64,000 bases of DNA from positions 8,871 to 72,870 of the forward strand of contig DAOUKG010000004.1 of assembly GCA_034421575.1 (NCBI GenBank), given 5' to 3'. Source of the stretch: VXLM01 sp034421575 (GTDB taxonomy: Bacteria > Chloroflexota > Dehalococcoidia > Lucifugimonadales > VXLM01). The notes beneath the pieces were generated by a model. The model made no database searches and had not been told where the DNA came from. It saw nothing but the letters and a program-made list of their open reading frames with translations. Positions 16,724 through 25,546 of the stretch are shown piece after piece. The position numbers and the translations under genes are program-made. Each line of letters begins with the position of its first letter. Position 1 is the first letter of the stretch.

Positions 16724-18057
16724 TCGGTATACGTCTCTTCCGAGTAGATGTCCCGGAGCCAGGAGAGGTATGCGCCGCGGGACATGCCTCCCTGGAAGTC
16801 GCGGACGATGGCGTTGGCCCTCTGCGCGTCGTCGAAGAGCAGATCGACGATGGTCAGGGCCATGGCCTTGCCCGCGGTCGTCACGGCGAGCTCGTAGTCC
16901 TGAACGACGTAGTCATTGCCGTGCGCTTTGCCTGTGGCAGCGGCGACGTAGGGATGGATTGCGGGCATGATCTGCGAGATGTCACCCATGTCGGTGGAGC
17001 CGGAGCGGTGTCCCATTCGCGCGACCTTGTCGGCCCCGACGAGCTCCGACGCGTTCGAGACGTACAGCTCCGTGAGGGTGTCGTCCTGCGCGAGCGGCGT
17101 GTAGCCGGGAATGGTTGCTATGTCTACGCTTGCGCCGACCGCCATGGCGCCCGCTCGGAGTGCGCGGTCGACCTTCTTCCCGGCGGCCATGTAGGCCTCG
17201 ATGGTCGAGCCCCGGACGAAGGTCTCCATCCGAACGTCGGCGGGGACGGAGCTCACGACGGTGCCGCCCTTGGTGATTATCGGATGGATGCGAATGCTCT
17301 CATCGTCGCGGAAGGTCTCGCGCTGGGCGTGGATGGCCATGAGGGCGATGTTGGCGGCGTTGAGGGCGTTTACACCGAGGTGCGGCGAGCCGCCCGCGTG
17401 CGACGCGACGCCGTTGAATTGAATGCGCTTGGCGATCATGCCATTGTTGTTTGCGCCGACGCCGATCTGCGTGCCGGGAGTGTAAATCCAGTCCTGGTTC
17501 TCGGTGTGGGTCATCATGGCGATGTCCACGTCGTCCATTACGCCCAGCGTGACGAACTCCGACTTGCCGCCGAGGAATTCCAGCTTGCCCTGGCTTCGGA
17601 GTCCGTCGCGGTACTCGATTTCGATGAACTCCTCCGCCGGAACGACCAGCAGAGCCACGCGACCGGCCAGGCTATCCAACACACCGGCGGCCTGCAGGCC
17701 CATGGCGACAGTGAGCATCGAGCCGATTTGCGTGTGGTGTCCGCAAGCGTGGGCGGCGTGAGTCTCGGGGTCGGCGAAGGGATGCCCGGGAACGATAAGG
17801 GAGTCGAGTTCGCCGAACACGCCGACGGTGGGGCCGGACCTGCCACCGGAGAGAATGCCCTTGATTCCGGTCAGGGCAAGGCCGTCTTCGAACGGAATGC
17901 CCATCTCCGTGAGCTTCCGGGCAACGAAACGGGATGTGTTTTGTTCACGGAATCCGGGTTCGGGGCTGTTCAGTATTTGCCTTGCAACGTCGATCGCCTC
18001 ACCGGCCCGGCGGTCGATCTCTGCCAGCACGGCGGCCTTGGTCTCTTGGAGGTCCAT
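16720..18057 (-). CDS. M20-family amidohydrolase (first of a coupled pair)
   Basis: A 445-residue paralog of the downstream gene with the same order of motifs: VFGELDSLIVPGH, AAHACGHHTQ, VPAEEFIE, SHAGGSPHLGVNAL and RSGSTDMGDISQIMPAIHPY. ATG 18057 is chosen for GAAGGGA at the right distance; a TTG at 18072 is possible. Similarity by eye is strong along the full length, so the pair looks like a tandem duplication. Like its neighbour it has no signal peptide and should act in the cytoplasm on an acylated amino compound. Confidence 0.85.
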   Translation of the reverse strand: MDLQETKAAVLAEIDRRAGEAIDVARQILNSPEPGFREQNTSRFVARKLTEMGIPFEDGLALTGIKGILSGGRSGPTVGVFGELDSLIVPGHPFADPETHAAHACGHHTQIGSMLTVAMGLQAAGVLDSLAGRVALLVVPAEEFIEIEYRDGLRSQGKLEFLGGKSEFVTLGVMDDVDIAMMTHTENQDWIYTPGTQIGVGANNNGMIAKRIQFNGVASHAGGSPHLGVNALNAANIALMAIHAQRETFRDDESIRIHPIITKGGTVVSSVPADVRMETFVRGSTIEAYMAAGKKVDRALRAGAMAVGASVDIATIPGYTPLAQDDTLTELYVSNASELVGADKVARMGHRSGSTDMGDISQIMPAIHPYVAAATGKAHGNDYVVQDYELAVTTAGKAMALTIVDLLFDDAQRANAIVRDFQGGMSRGAYLSWLRDIYSEETYTE

Positions 18058-18431
18058 TCGGCTTCCCTTCAAGGTGGTGTTTGAGAGGCTACCTTACCAC
18101 AGGATGTGGGGAAGGACAGCGTTGAGTCTGGGGGCTATTTTGTGCCCTTGTCCGCTGCCATTGAAGTCGCATGGCTACTTAGAGAGTGTCCAACAGGCCA
18201 GCCTTTTGTGCCTGGGTATCGCGTGGAACGATAGGCAGCAATACCACCCTTTGACGGGATCAGGGTGAACGGCGTCTTTCTAGACTCGCCTCAAGAGGGG
18301 TCTGGATTAGCCAGACATTTCCAGACATTTTCGGACATTGCTTTCTGCATTATGGGCTCACACCGAGGTAGGCTTAAGGATCAAATTTCGTGTTGGTGGG
18401 AACCGGTGTTGAGCGCGTGGATGGACCCTGG
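18058..18431. other. Intergenic gap, no gene recognised
   Basis: It holds a short repeat of the type CCAGACATTT(T/C)CGGACATT at 18310-18345, related to GGACATTTGCGGACATTCTCGGACATT near 52900. Nothing else was recognised. Confidence 0.5.
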
Positions 18432-19664
18432 CTATTCCGGTTCTTCAAGTCCGAAGGCCGTGTGGAGGGCGCGGGCTGCATCGCCAACCTTATCGGCATC
18501 GACGACGCAGGTGATTCGGATCTCCGACGTGGTAATCATCTCGATGTTGATGCGCTCGTCGGCGAGGGCGCGGAACATGCGGCTGGCGTATCCCGGAGTG
18601 TTCTGCATGGCGGCGCCGACGACACTGACCTTGGCGAGGTTGTCCGTCCTGATCACGTCGTTCCCGCCGATGGTGTACGCGACATGCTGCACGATCTCCA
18701 GTGCCCGGTCGGCGTCGTCGCCGCTGACGGTGAAGGCGAGGTCGGTTGTATCACGCACGGAGGCGTTCTGTACGATGATATCCACGCTGATATCGGCGTC
18801 GGCGAGTGGTTCGAGGAGGCTTGCAGAGATGCCTGGACGGTCGACGATTCCGGTGACCGTGATCTTGGTGACGTTGCGGTCGGTGGCGATGGCGCGCGCC
18901 CTGTTGCGAATCTCCCCTACCCTTGGTCCCATATCGGCCCCCTTGTGAATGAACGTTCCCGGCGCATCGACGAAGCTGGACGCTACCATGATCGGCACGT
19001 GGTACTGCATTGCCAACTCGATTGAGCGCGGCTGCATCTTCGCGCCCAAGCTGGCCATCTCGAGCATCTCTTCGTAGCCGACTTCGATCAGCTTGCGAGC
19101 GTTCGGCACGTGCCTTGGGTCTGCGGTGTAAATGCCCTCGACATCCGTGAAGACCTCGCAGGCGTCGGCCTCGATGGCAGCGGCGATGGCGACCGCGGAC
19201 AGGTCGGAGGCTCCCCTGCCGAGAGTGGTGACGTCCATGTCATCGGTGATGCCCTGAAAGCCGGCGACGACCACAACGCGACCCTCTTCCAACTCACCCC
19301 TGATGCGGCCCGAATCGACCGCGGCGATCCGGGCCTTGCCGTACCGCGAGTCGGTGCGAATGCCCGCCTGTGCGCCACTGAGGCTGACGGCGTCGAATCC
19401 GAGCGACTCAAGGGCCATAGCGACGAGGGTGCAACTCATCTGCTCGCCCGTCGACAGCAGCGCGTCCAACTCCCGCGACTCGGGCCTCCTGGATATCTCC
19501 CCGGCCAGCTCGATGAGCTTGTCGGTAGTATCGCCCATGGCCGAGACGACGGCGACCACACGATCACCACGTTGACATGCGGACGCGATGCGCAGCGCGA
19601 CGTTCTTGATCTTGTCGGCGTCGGCGACGGAGGTGCCACCGTATTTTTGGACTATGGTTGCCAT
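18432..19664 (-). CDS. lysC: Aspartate kinase
   Basis: LysC phosphorylates aspartate, opening the lysine, threonine and methionine pathway. The 410-residue length fits the monofunctional class with one catalytic domain and two ACT domains. Seen are MATIVQKYGGTSVAD, VVAVVSAMGDTTDKL, VVAGFQGI, TLGRGASDLSAVAIAAAI, CEVFTDVEGIYTADPR and MLEMASLGAKM. The C-terminal third has VTGIVDRPGISASLL and VSVVGAAMQNTPGYASRMFRAL ACT segments, which normally bind lysine and/or threonine for feedback inhibition. It stands alone. Confidence 0.95.
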   Translation of the reverse strand: MATIVQKYGGTSVADADKIKNVALRIASACQRGDRVVAVVSAMGDTTDKLIELAGEISRRPESRELDALLSTGEQMSCTLVAMALESLGFDAVSLSGAQAGIRTDSRYGKARIAAVDSGRIRGELEEGRVVVVAGFQGITDDMDVTTLGRGASDLSAVAIAAAIEADACEVFTDVEGIYTADPRHVPNARKLIEVGYEEMLEMASLGAKMQPRSIELAMQYHVPIMVASSFVDAPGTFIHKGADMGPRVGEIRNRARAIATDRNVTKITVTGIVDRPGISASLLEPLADADISVDIIVQNASVRDTTDLAFTVSGDDADRALEIVQHVAYTIGGNDVIRTDNLAKVSVVGAAMQNTPGYASRMFRALADERINIEMITTSEIRITCVVDADKVGDAARALHTAFGLEEPE

Positions 19665-20135
19665 GTCGAGTATGCGCGTCCGTTACTTGCTCCGGATGTT
19701 TCGGGTCAGCCATACCAGTTTACCGCTTCCGATGGTGATTACAAAATCGGGTGTTAGGGTGTACCGGTGGAGATTTTGAATCACCGCAGAGGTCGCAGAG
19801 AGCGCTGAGGGAAGGAAGGTAATAAAGAAGATCACATAAGAGGCGACCGTTGTAGGACAAGGACTTTAGATTCCTCACTACGCTCCGCTCCGTCCGAAAT
19901 AACAGGTGCTGTGGTTCAACAAGTGTCTGCTAACGAGGAACTGACGAGTGAGGATTCGAGCCGTTTGACGGGGTCTCCTTTGGTCTGGTATCGTCATGAC
20001 GATGCTCCGGAGGGAGCCGCCGAGTCCGCGGAAAGGCCTGAGGCCACCTCATCGCTTAGCCGATTAAGCTGTCGATCACTCGACGCTCTTTCTGCCCGAT
20101 GCACGCGGACCACGGGCGAGAGGAAGGAGTGTCTC
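19665..20135. other. Intergenic gap before the ankyrin gene
   Basis: It contains dispersed repeat fragments: CACCGCAGAGGTCGCAGAGAGCGCTGAGG near 19783 and TTTAGATTCCTCACTACGCTCC near 19866. An open frame runs into the ankyrin gene, but no start before 20136 has a ribosome-binding site. Confidence 0.5.
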
Positions 20136-22499
20136 ATGTCCCCTCATCTATCGCTGCCGCCAAATCCCAACCTCAGGCAGCTTCGGAACCAGGCGAAGGA
20201 CCTCTGGAGGGCCTTCAAGTCGCGGGAACCCGATGCGGCCCGGCGTTTCCGCGAGTCGATACCTCAACTGGCCAACGTGCCTGATCGAGAGGTCTTCGGT
20301 GCAAGGCTCGGCCTCAAGGACGCTCAACGCGCGCTCGCGGCCGAGTACGGCTTTGCTGATTGGGAAGCCCTCAGACGGCACGTTGAGGCAGTCTCATCCG
20401 GCAAGCAGGGGCCGGTCTACCCCGAGGCCGATCTGCCGGATCCGGTCGCGGACATTCTCAAGGCGGTCGAGGATGCCGATGTCGACCGGGTGAGAGTGCT
20501 GCTCGAAGACGACCCTTCACTTGTCCACGTTCGCGTGCGCAGCGACTACGAGGAGGGTGATACCCTGCTCCACCGTTCCGCCCCACATCAAATCGACGAC
20601 GGTACGAATCCCGACGATCCCCACCTGCAGGTGGCGCAGCTGCTGATCGACCACGGGGCCGAAATCGACGCGGTGGGCGGGCACGAGAACACCGTAGGAT
20701 CAACGGCTCTCGACGCGGCCACGTGGGCAGGACGCGTGGGCATGGTGAGGCTGTTGCTCGTAAACGGGGCCGATCCGGAAAAGGGCGGACATGAAGGGGT
20801 CGACTACAACCCGGTCAGCACAGCGGTGAGCCACGGGCGCAAGGAGATATTCAAGCTGCTGATCGAGGCGGGGGCTATGTACGGCATCCAGCACACGATT
20901 CGAATGGGGATGCTACGCGAGACGCGAGAGCTGCTGGACGCCGATCCGTCTCTCTTGAACCGCACGAAGAAGGCCGATCCACGCTGGCCGGAGGGTGAGG
21001 TGCCGCTGATCCTCGCGTCGGGCGACCGGGACATCTTCAACCTGCTGCTGGAGCGAGGGGCGGATGTCAATGCACGTGACCCACGGGGATATACGCCACT
21101 CATGGCAGCGCGTTCCATGGGTAACGACGCGGGCGTCCGGGCGCTCTTGGAGCGCGGGGTTTCGCAGGATATCTTCGGGGCGATCATGGATAGGGAGGCT
21201 GACCTAGTACGGGAACTGCTGCGAGACGACCCAACGGCGGCCAACCCCGTGGGAGAAGGGCCGGTCCCCCTGATCTGGGCGGGACGGTACGGCGACCGCG
21301 AGATCATCAGAATGTTGCTGGAAGCGGGCGCGGAACCGAACGTGCGGCGCGATGTGGACCACTTCGGCAAGACCGCGCTGGACATGGTGATCTCCTACCT
21401 GGATGACGACGTGATCCGGCTGATGCTGGACCACGGGGCCGATCCGGAATTCAAGGGGGATGAGAATGGCTCCACGGCGATCCGCATCGCCCTGCGTAAC
21501 GGATCTTTAGGCGGATTGAAGATGCTGCTGGAGGCGGGGGCCAACCCGAACCTAGCCGACAACTTCTTCGGTGCATGGAGTGGAAATGTCGCCAAGATCA
21601 AGGCGCTGCTCGATCACGGGCGAGTCGTCGGCAGTGATTGTCCGCCCGGCGGACTGGGCCGGGAGGACCTGGGCATCGCTGCGGGCAACGGTCAGACCCT
21701 GGCGGTCGAGTTGCTTATCTGCCACGGGGCGGACCCGGAATACGTGGGCAGGGACAGGATGACGGCGATGCAGCTTGCGCGAAAGGAGCGGCACGCCTCG
21801 ACGATCGGACTCTTGGAGGAACACGCCGAGATTCGCAAGCTACCGCACGACGTGGCGATCAACGTGCTGGCCAAGAGGCGGAAGCTGATAGATACGTATA
21901 TCGACGGTACGGCGGATGAGGTGGCGAATGTACTGGATGAAGAGCCGTCGCTGATGAAGTCCAACGTCTTTCGCGTGTCGCTCCTCCACGACGCGGCGTT
22001 CACGGGGAATGGCGACGTGGTAGACGTTTTAGTCGAGCGAGGCGCCCAAATGACGATCCACGCGGCGGCGGCATTGGGGCGGGTGGAGGTCGTTCGCGCG
22101 ATGCTGGACGCCGATCCGGGGTTGTTGGAAGCGCTATACGTGGACCGCCCGATGGACGAGCAGACTCCACTCAAGATCGCCGCGAACATGGCCGAAACCG
22201 GCGTGTTCAATATGCTGGTGGACAGGGGAGCGGACATCAATAGCCAGGCGTGCCTGCCGGGCGGTGGCAATGGGGCGAGCACCGTGCTGCATGGAGCCGT
22301 ATACAGCGGTTCGGTCGAGATGGTCGAACTGGCCTTGGCAAGAGGCGCGGACGTTAGTCTCACAAACTCGTGGGGGGCGACGGCGCTGGGGACGAACTGG
22401 CCGACCCGGCGACGCACCCGTGCCCCGGAGATAAGTGAGCTTCTCATCGCGCATGGGGCAGACCCGGAGGACGAGCCGAAGGGACAGTTGATTCATTAG
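20136..22499 (+). CDS. Large ankyrin-repeat protein
   Basis: ATG 20136 follows GGAAGGAG directly, and gives 787 residues. The N-terminal 80 residues resemble the ankyrin-associated helical segment LPPNPNLRQLRNQAKDLWRAF...FADWEALRRHV found in several bacterial ankyrin proteins. The remainder is roughly sixteen to twenty ankyrin repeats (LL(E/D/I)(A/H/R)GAD(P/I)(N/E).. pattern), partly degenerate between residues 540 and 620. No signal peptide or catalytic domain is visible. Ankyrin arrays bind proteins, so this is probably a cytoplasmic scaffold or stress/regulatory factor of unknown partner. Confidence 0.85.
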   Translation: MSPHLSLPPNPNLRQLRNQAKDLWRAFKSREPDAARRFRESIPQLANVPDREVFGARLGLKDAQRALAAEYGFADWEALRRHVEAVSSGKQGPVYPEADLPDPVADILKAVEDADVDRVRVLLEDDPSLVHVRVRSDYEEGDTLLHRSAPHQIDDGTNPDDPHLQVAQLLIDHGAEIDAVGGHENTVGSTALDAATWAGRVGMVRLLLVNGADPEKGGHEGVDYNPVSTAVSHGRKEIFKLLIEAGAMYGIQHTIRMGMLRETRELLDADPSLLNRTKKADPRWPEGEVPLILASGDRDIFNLLLERGADVNARDPRGYTPLMAARSMGNDAGVRALLERGVSQDIFGAIMDREADLVRELLRDDPTAANPVGEGPVPLIWAGRYGDREIIRMLLEAGAEPNVRRDVDHFGKTALDMVISYLDDDVIRLMLDHGADPEFKGDENGSTAIRIALRNGSLGGLKMLLEAGANPNLADNFFGAWSGNVAKIKALLDHGRVVGSDCPPGGLGREDLGIAAGNGQTLAVELLICHGADPEYVGRDRMTAMQLARKERHASTIGLLEEHAEIRKLPHDVAINVLAKRRKLIDTYIDGTADEVANVLDEEPSLMKSNVFRVSLLHDAAFTGNGDVVDVLVERGAQMTIHAAAALGRVEVVRAMLDADPGLLEALYVDRPMDEQTPLKIAANMAETGVFNMLVDRGADINSQACLPGGGNGASTVLHGAVYSGSVEMVELALARGADVSLTNSWGATALGTNWPTRRRTRAPEISELLIAHGADPEDEPKGQLIH

Positions 22500-22940
22500 G
22501 AGGATCTGGAGGCGGCAGTTCGCCGAGGTAACTGGTGCGGCGCAGGTTCTTCGCCGGATAGATGGAAATGTGTTGCGTTGGCATGGGTAGGGGCGGGTTT
22601 GAAACCAATTGTTCCAACTAATTCGACGAAATGGGGTGTTTCGTAGCTGATTTGCCCATGTTCGACCACTGTGGCCGCCCTCGAATGGCGCCAATGCCCC
22701 AATAGACCGGGCCATTTGCCAGCATGATTGTATTTGAGCGACTCGAATCAGGACTACAATGGCAGGACTCAACCTGGCCCTAAGACGCTTTCCCGTAGCT
22801 AAAATGGTAATTAGTTGGAACAATTGGTTTGAAACCCGCCCCGCCGGAGGGATGATGAATCTTCCTATGGGTGTCCGGTTTCGTCTAGCGAACGCGAGGT
22901 ACGTTTGATAAGATACGTTGCTGATTAGAAGGAGGAAGGC
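22500..22940. other. Intergenic gap occupied by a MITE
   Basis: Besides the element at 22590..22842, the gap ends with GGAGGAAGG, the ribosome-binding site of the DUF1501 gene. No other gene was recognised. Confidence 0.6.
22590..22842. mobile_element. 219-bp MITE inside a palindromic repeat, copy 1
   Basis: The element proper is 22607..22825, bounded by perfect 17-bp inverted repeats AATTGTTCCAACTAATT and AATTAGTTGGAACAATT. It is flanked on both sides by GGTTTGAAACC in the same orientation (22596-22606 and 22826-22836), consistent with an 11-bp target-site duplication. Together with outer GGGGCGGG/CCCGCCCC the flanks form a palindrome, so the element seems to have jumped into a GGGGCGGGTTTGAAACCCGCCCC repeat. 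It has no transposase; a second copy lies inverted at 50310..50527. Confidence 0.85.
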
Positions 22941-24080
22941 ATGGACACGAACGGCAACGGCAAGCAGCCCGTTTTGGTGGTTCTTCAACTCACGGGCGGG
23001 AACGACTACATGAACACGGTCGTCCCGTACAGTGATCCCTTGTACTACGACAATCGAACGACCCTGGGCATACCCGAGGACGAGGTCGTCAAGATCGACG
23101 ACAAGGTGGGATTCAACCCGGCTTTAGGCCCGCTCAAGGATATCTACGACCGGGGGGAGATGGCGGTTATTCACGGCGTCGGCTTTCCGGAGTCGACCCG
23201 CTCGCACTTCAGGGCGATGGACATCTGGCACACGTCCGAGCCGCACAAGGTTGGCACCGAAGGCTGGCTTGGACGAGCGATTCGCGACCTCGATCCTGAG
23301 GGAGAGAACCCCGTTACTGCGGTGAACATCGGACAGGGACTTCCGAGGGCTCTGGTGGCTCCGGGGGCTTCGGTGGCGTCGGTGGCCGACCTGTCGACGT
23401 ACGGCCTGCTGACGGGCATCGAGGAGCAGCAGGAGCGAGCGAAGATGCTCGACCGCTTCGCCAACATCTACTCGCCCGCAGTCGGTTCCGGACCGGTCAT
23501 GGACTACCTCGCGCAGACGGGCCTCGACGCGCTGAAGGGCGCGGACATGCTCAAGACCGCGCCGGCGGGCTACAAGTCCAACGTGGAGTATGCTAACACG
23601 CCCCTTGCCAAGAAGCTGCGTGACGTGGCGATGGTCCATGCGGCCGATCTTGGGACGCGGATCTTCTACACGGAGCATGGCGGCTACGACACCCATGCCA
23701 GCCAGGCGAATAATCATCCGAAGCTGCTCAGCGACGTGGCCTCGGCGGTGACGGACTTCTGGGACGACCTGAAAGAGCAGGATGCGGCGGACAACGTGAT
23801 CATGTTCGTCTTCACGGAGTTCGGCAGGCGCGTGAAGGAGAACGGCACAGGGACAGACCACGGCGCGGGCGGGGTCTCGTTCATCATCGGTCCGAAGGCG
23901 GTAGGCGGACAGCACAACGACTTCCCGTCCATGAAGCTCGAAGACCTGAGAGAGGGCGATCTCGCGCCCGACCAGGACTTCCGAGGCGTCTATACGACCA
24001 TCCTGGAAGACTGGTTCGACCTTGACGCCAAGCCAATCGTGAACGGGATTTTCGAGAAGCCGGCGCTCATTCAGAATTGA
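22941..24080 (+). CDS. DUF1501 domain protein
   Basis: The 379-residue protein matches the DUF1501 (sulfatase-like, alkaline-phosphatase superfamily-related) family: VVLQLTGGNDYMNTVVPY, FNPALGPLKDIYDRGEMAVIHGVGFPESTRSHFRAMDIWHT, GWLGRAI, FYTEHGGYDTHASQ, VIMFVFTEFGRRVKENGTGTDHGAGG, and FRGVYTTILEDWF. Most relatives are Tat-exported and carry a twin-arginine signal; this one starts directly at the first strand and lacks any signal, so it should be cytoplasmic unless exported by a partner. GGAGGAAGG lies just before ATG. The biochemical function of the family is not established. Confidence 0.88.
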   Translation: MDTNGNGKQPVLVVLQLTGGNDYMNTVVPYSDPLYYDNRTTLGIPEDEVVKIDDKVGFNPALGPLKDIYDRGEMAVIHGVGFPESTRSHFRAMDIWHTSEPHKVGTEGWLGRAIRDLDPEGENPVTAVNIGQGLPRALVAPGASVASVADLSTYGLLTGIEEQQERAKMLDRFANIYSPAVGSGPVMDYLAQTGLDALKGADMLKTAPAGYKSNVEYANTPLAKKLRDVAMVHAADLGTRIFYTEHGGYDTHASQANNHPKLLSDVASAVTDFWDDLKEQDAADNVIMFVFTEFGRRVKENGTGTDHGAGGVSFIIGPKAVGGQHNDFPSMKLEDLREGDLAPDQDFRGVYTTILEDWFDLDAKPIVNGIFEKPALIQN

Positions 24081-24098
24081 TCTAAAGGGACGAGGCGT

Positions 24099-24278
24099 AT
24101 GACGACCAAGAAGTACGTCTACTGGCAGGAAGAGGAGATGTGGCTCGGGTATCTTGAGGAATACCCGGACTATTTGACTCAAGGCGAGTCGCGGGAAGAG
24201 CTTCAAGAGAACCTCAAGGACATCTTCCAAGAGTTGGCCGACGGCAATATCCCTGGCGTTCGTCGTGTGGTCGTCTAG
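24099..24278 (+). CDS. HicB-like antitoxin, C-terminus cut by an inserted element
   Basis: A 59-residue protein starting MTTKKYVYWQEEEMWLGYLEEYPDY and continuing TQGESREELQENLKDIFQELADGNIPGVRRVVV. The MWLGYLEEYPDYLTQGES.EEL pattern is that of the small HicB-type partially degraded RNase-H-like antitoxins. The stop codon TAG is formed at the boundary of a 151-bp inverted-repeat element: TA belongs to the gene and G is the first base of the element's terminal repeat. No HicA toxin follows. The original C-terminus was probably a few residues longer. It starts 18 nt after the DUF1501 stop and may be co-transcribed with it. Confidence 0.7.
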   Translation: MTTKKYVYWQEEEMWLGYLEEYPDYLTQGESREELQENLKDIFQELADGNIPGVRRVVV

Positions 24279-24428
24279 GTTGTGTTGACATTTCCCGCCA
24301 TTCCCGCGAAAGCGGGAATCCAGGGTCAGGGACACATATGCTCTCTATGAGGAATAGATTCCCGCTTTCGCGGGAATGACGACTTGATCGGGGATAACAA
24401 TGAGAAATTCAAGAATGTCAACACAACC
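24278..24428. mobile_element. MITE-like element with 15-bp terminal inverted repeats
   Basis: GGTTGTGTTGACATT at 24278-24292 is the exact reverse complement of AATGTCAACACAACC at 24414-24428. The interior has two ATTCCCGC..GCGGGAAT hairpins (about 24300-24320 and 24356-24381). It has no coding capacity. Its left end forms the stop codon of the HicB-like gene. No clear target duplication is visible. Confidence 0.75.
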
Positions 24429-24489
24429 CAGCAAGACGTGTGAAGTTATAGGCTGGTCTCCCATCTGTTGAAGGGTTGAGTATATTTCC

Positions 24490-25545
24490 ATGATTACTAC
24501 GACGGCCGCGGGACGAACGTGGCATTTCGACCGGTCGCTGGGGCGGCCTACGAACGAGCACAACGGGAAGGTCGGCGGGTACCGCTATCCGGTCGATCTG
24601 GCTATTGCTCCGAACGGCAACATCTTCGTGCTGAGTCGCGGCAATCAGTTCGGCCAGGGGCAGATCGCCTACCGTGACAACGGGCGCGTCGGCAAGACGA
24701 CGTTGGACGAGCACCATCTAGGGGACTTCGCCCGCCGGGAGTTCACGTGGCCCGTTGGGATCGCGGTGGACTCGGAGGGATGGGTCTACGTTTCCGACGA
24801 GCACGAGAACGTCATAAAGAAGTTCGATCCCGACGCCACTCAACCTTTTCCGACGTTCGACCCGGACGGCGAGGCGATTGCCACGTTCGGGACGCATGGC
24901 GCTGGACCCGGGCAATTGGACGGGCCGACGGGAATCCAATTCGATGCGGACGACAATCTCTGGGTGGTCGAGAGCGGGAACAACCGGGTCCAGAAGTTCA
25001 CGAAGGACGGGGAGTTCCTGCTGGCATTCGGCGGGCCAGGCGCCGGAGACGGCGAATTCAACCGGCCCTGGGGAATCACCATCGACCGGAACGGGGACAC
25101 CTACGTCGCCGACTGGGGAAACGACCGCGTGCAGAAGTTCACGCCCGATGGCCGGTACCTCATGAGCTTCGGCGAGGAGTACGGCGGCGAGCTCAAGCGT
25201 CCGGCGAACGTCGCCGTGGACAGCGAGGGCGACGTCTACGTCACGGACTTTGGGAATCGAAGGGTGCGGGTGTACGAGCCCAACGGCGATATCCTGACGA
25301 CATTCCATGGGGACGCGACGACGCTGTCTAAGGCGGGAGAGTACATAATTCGACGTGATCCCGGAACTATCAAGGCTTACCGGCAGGTCAAGGACTACAC
25401 GTCCATGGGCAGGTTCCAAAGACCGACTGGCATAGAGATCGACGGCGAGGACCGCGTGCTCGTGGCCGACCTGTGCGGAAGGCTGCAGGTGTATGCCAAG
25501 GACCATGAGTTCGTAGCGCCGGAAGTGAAACTGGAGCTGGAATAG
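24490..25545 (+). CDS. NHL-repeat beta-propeller protein, first of a tandem pair
   Basis: A 351-residue protein made of about six NHL repeats, each with a (G)xxxx(P)xGIAVDSEGxVYVxDxGNxRVQKF pattern (VAPNGNIFVLSRG, IAVDSEGWVYVSDEHE, IQFDADDNLWVVESGNNRVQKF, ITIDRNGDTYVADWGNDRVQKF, VAVDSEGDVYVTDFGNRRVRVY, IEIDGEDRVLVADLCGRLQVY). No signal peptide or lipobox, so probably cytoplasmic. NHL propellers bind ligands or proteins, and some are lyases; no catalytic zinc set could be assigned. The next gene begins two bases after the stop and has an almost identical start (MITTTAAGRTWHFDRSLGRP). Confidence 0.85.
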   Translation: MITTTAAGRTWHFDRSLGRPTNEHNGKVGGYRYPVDLAIAPNGNIFVLSRGNQFGQGQIAYRDNGRVGKTTLDEHHLGDFARREFTWPVGIAVDSEGWVYVSDEHENVIKKFDPDATQPFPTFDPDGEAIATFGTHGAGPGQLDGPTGIQFDADDNLWVVESGNNRVQKFTKDGEFLLAFGGPGAGDGEFNRPWGITIDRNGDTYVADWGNDRVQKFTPDGRYLMSFGEEYGGELKRPANVAVDSEGDVYVTDFGNRRVRVYEPNGDILTTFHGDATTLSKAGEYIIRRDPGTIKAYRQVKDYTSMGRFQRPTGIEIDGEDRVLVADLCGRLQVYAKDHEFVAPEVKLELE

Positions 25546-25546
25546 G

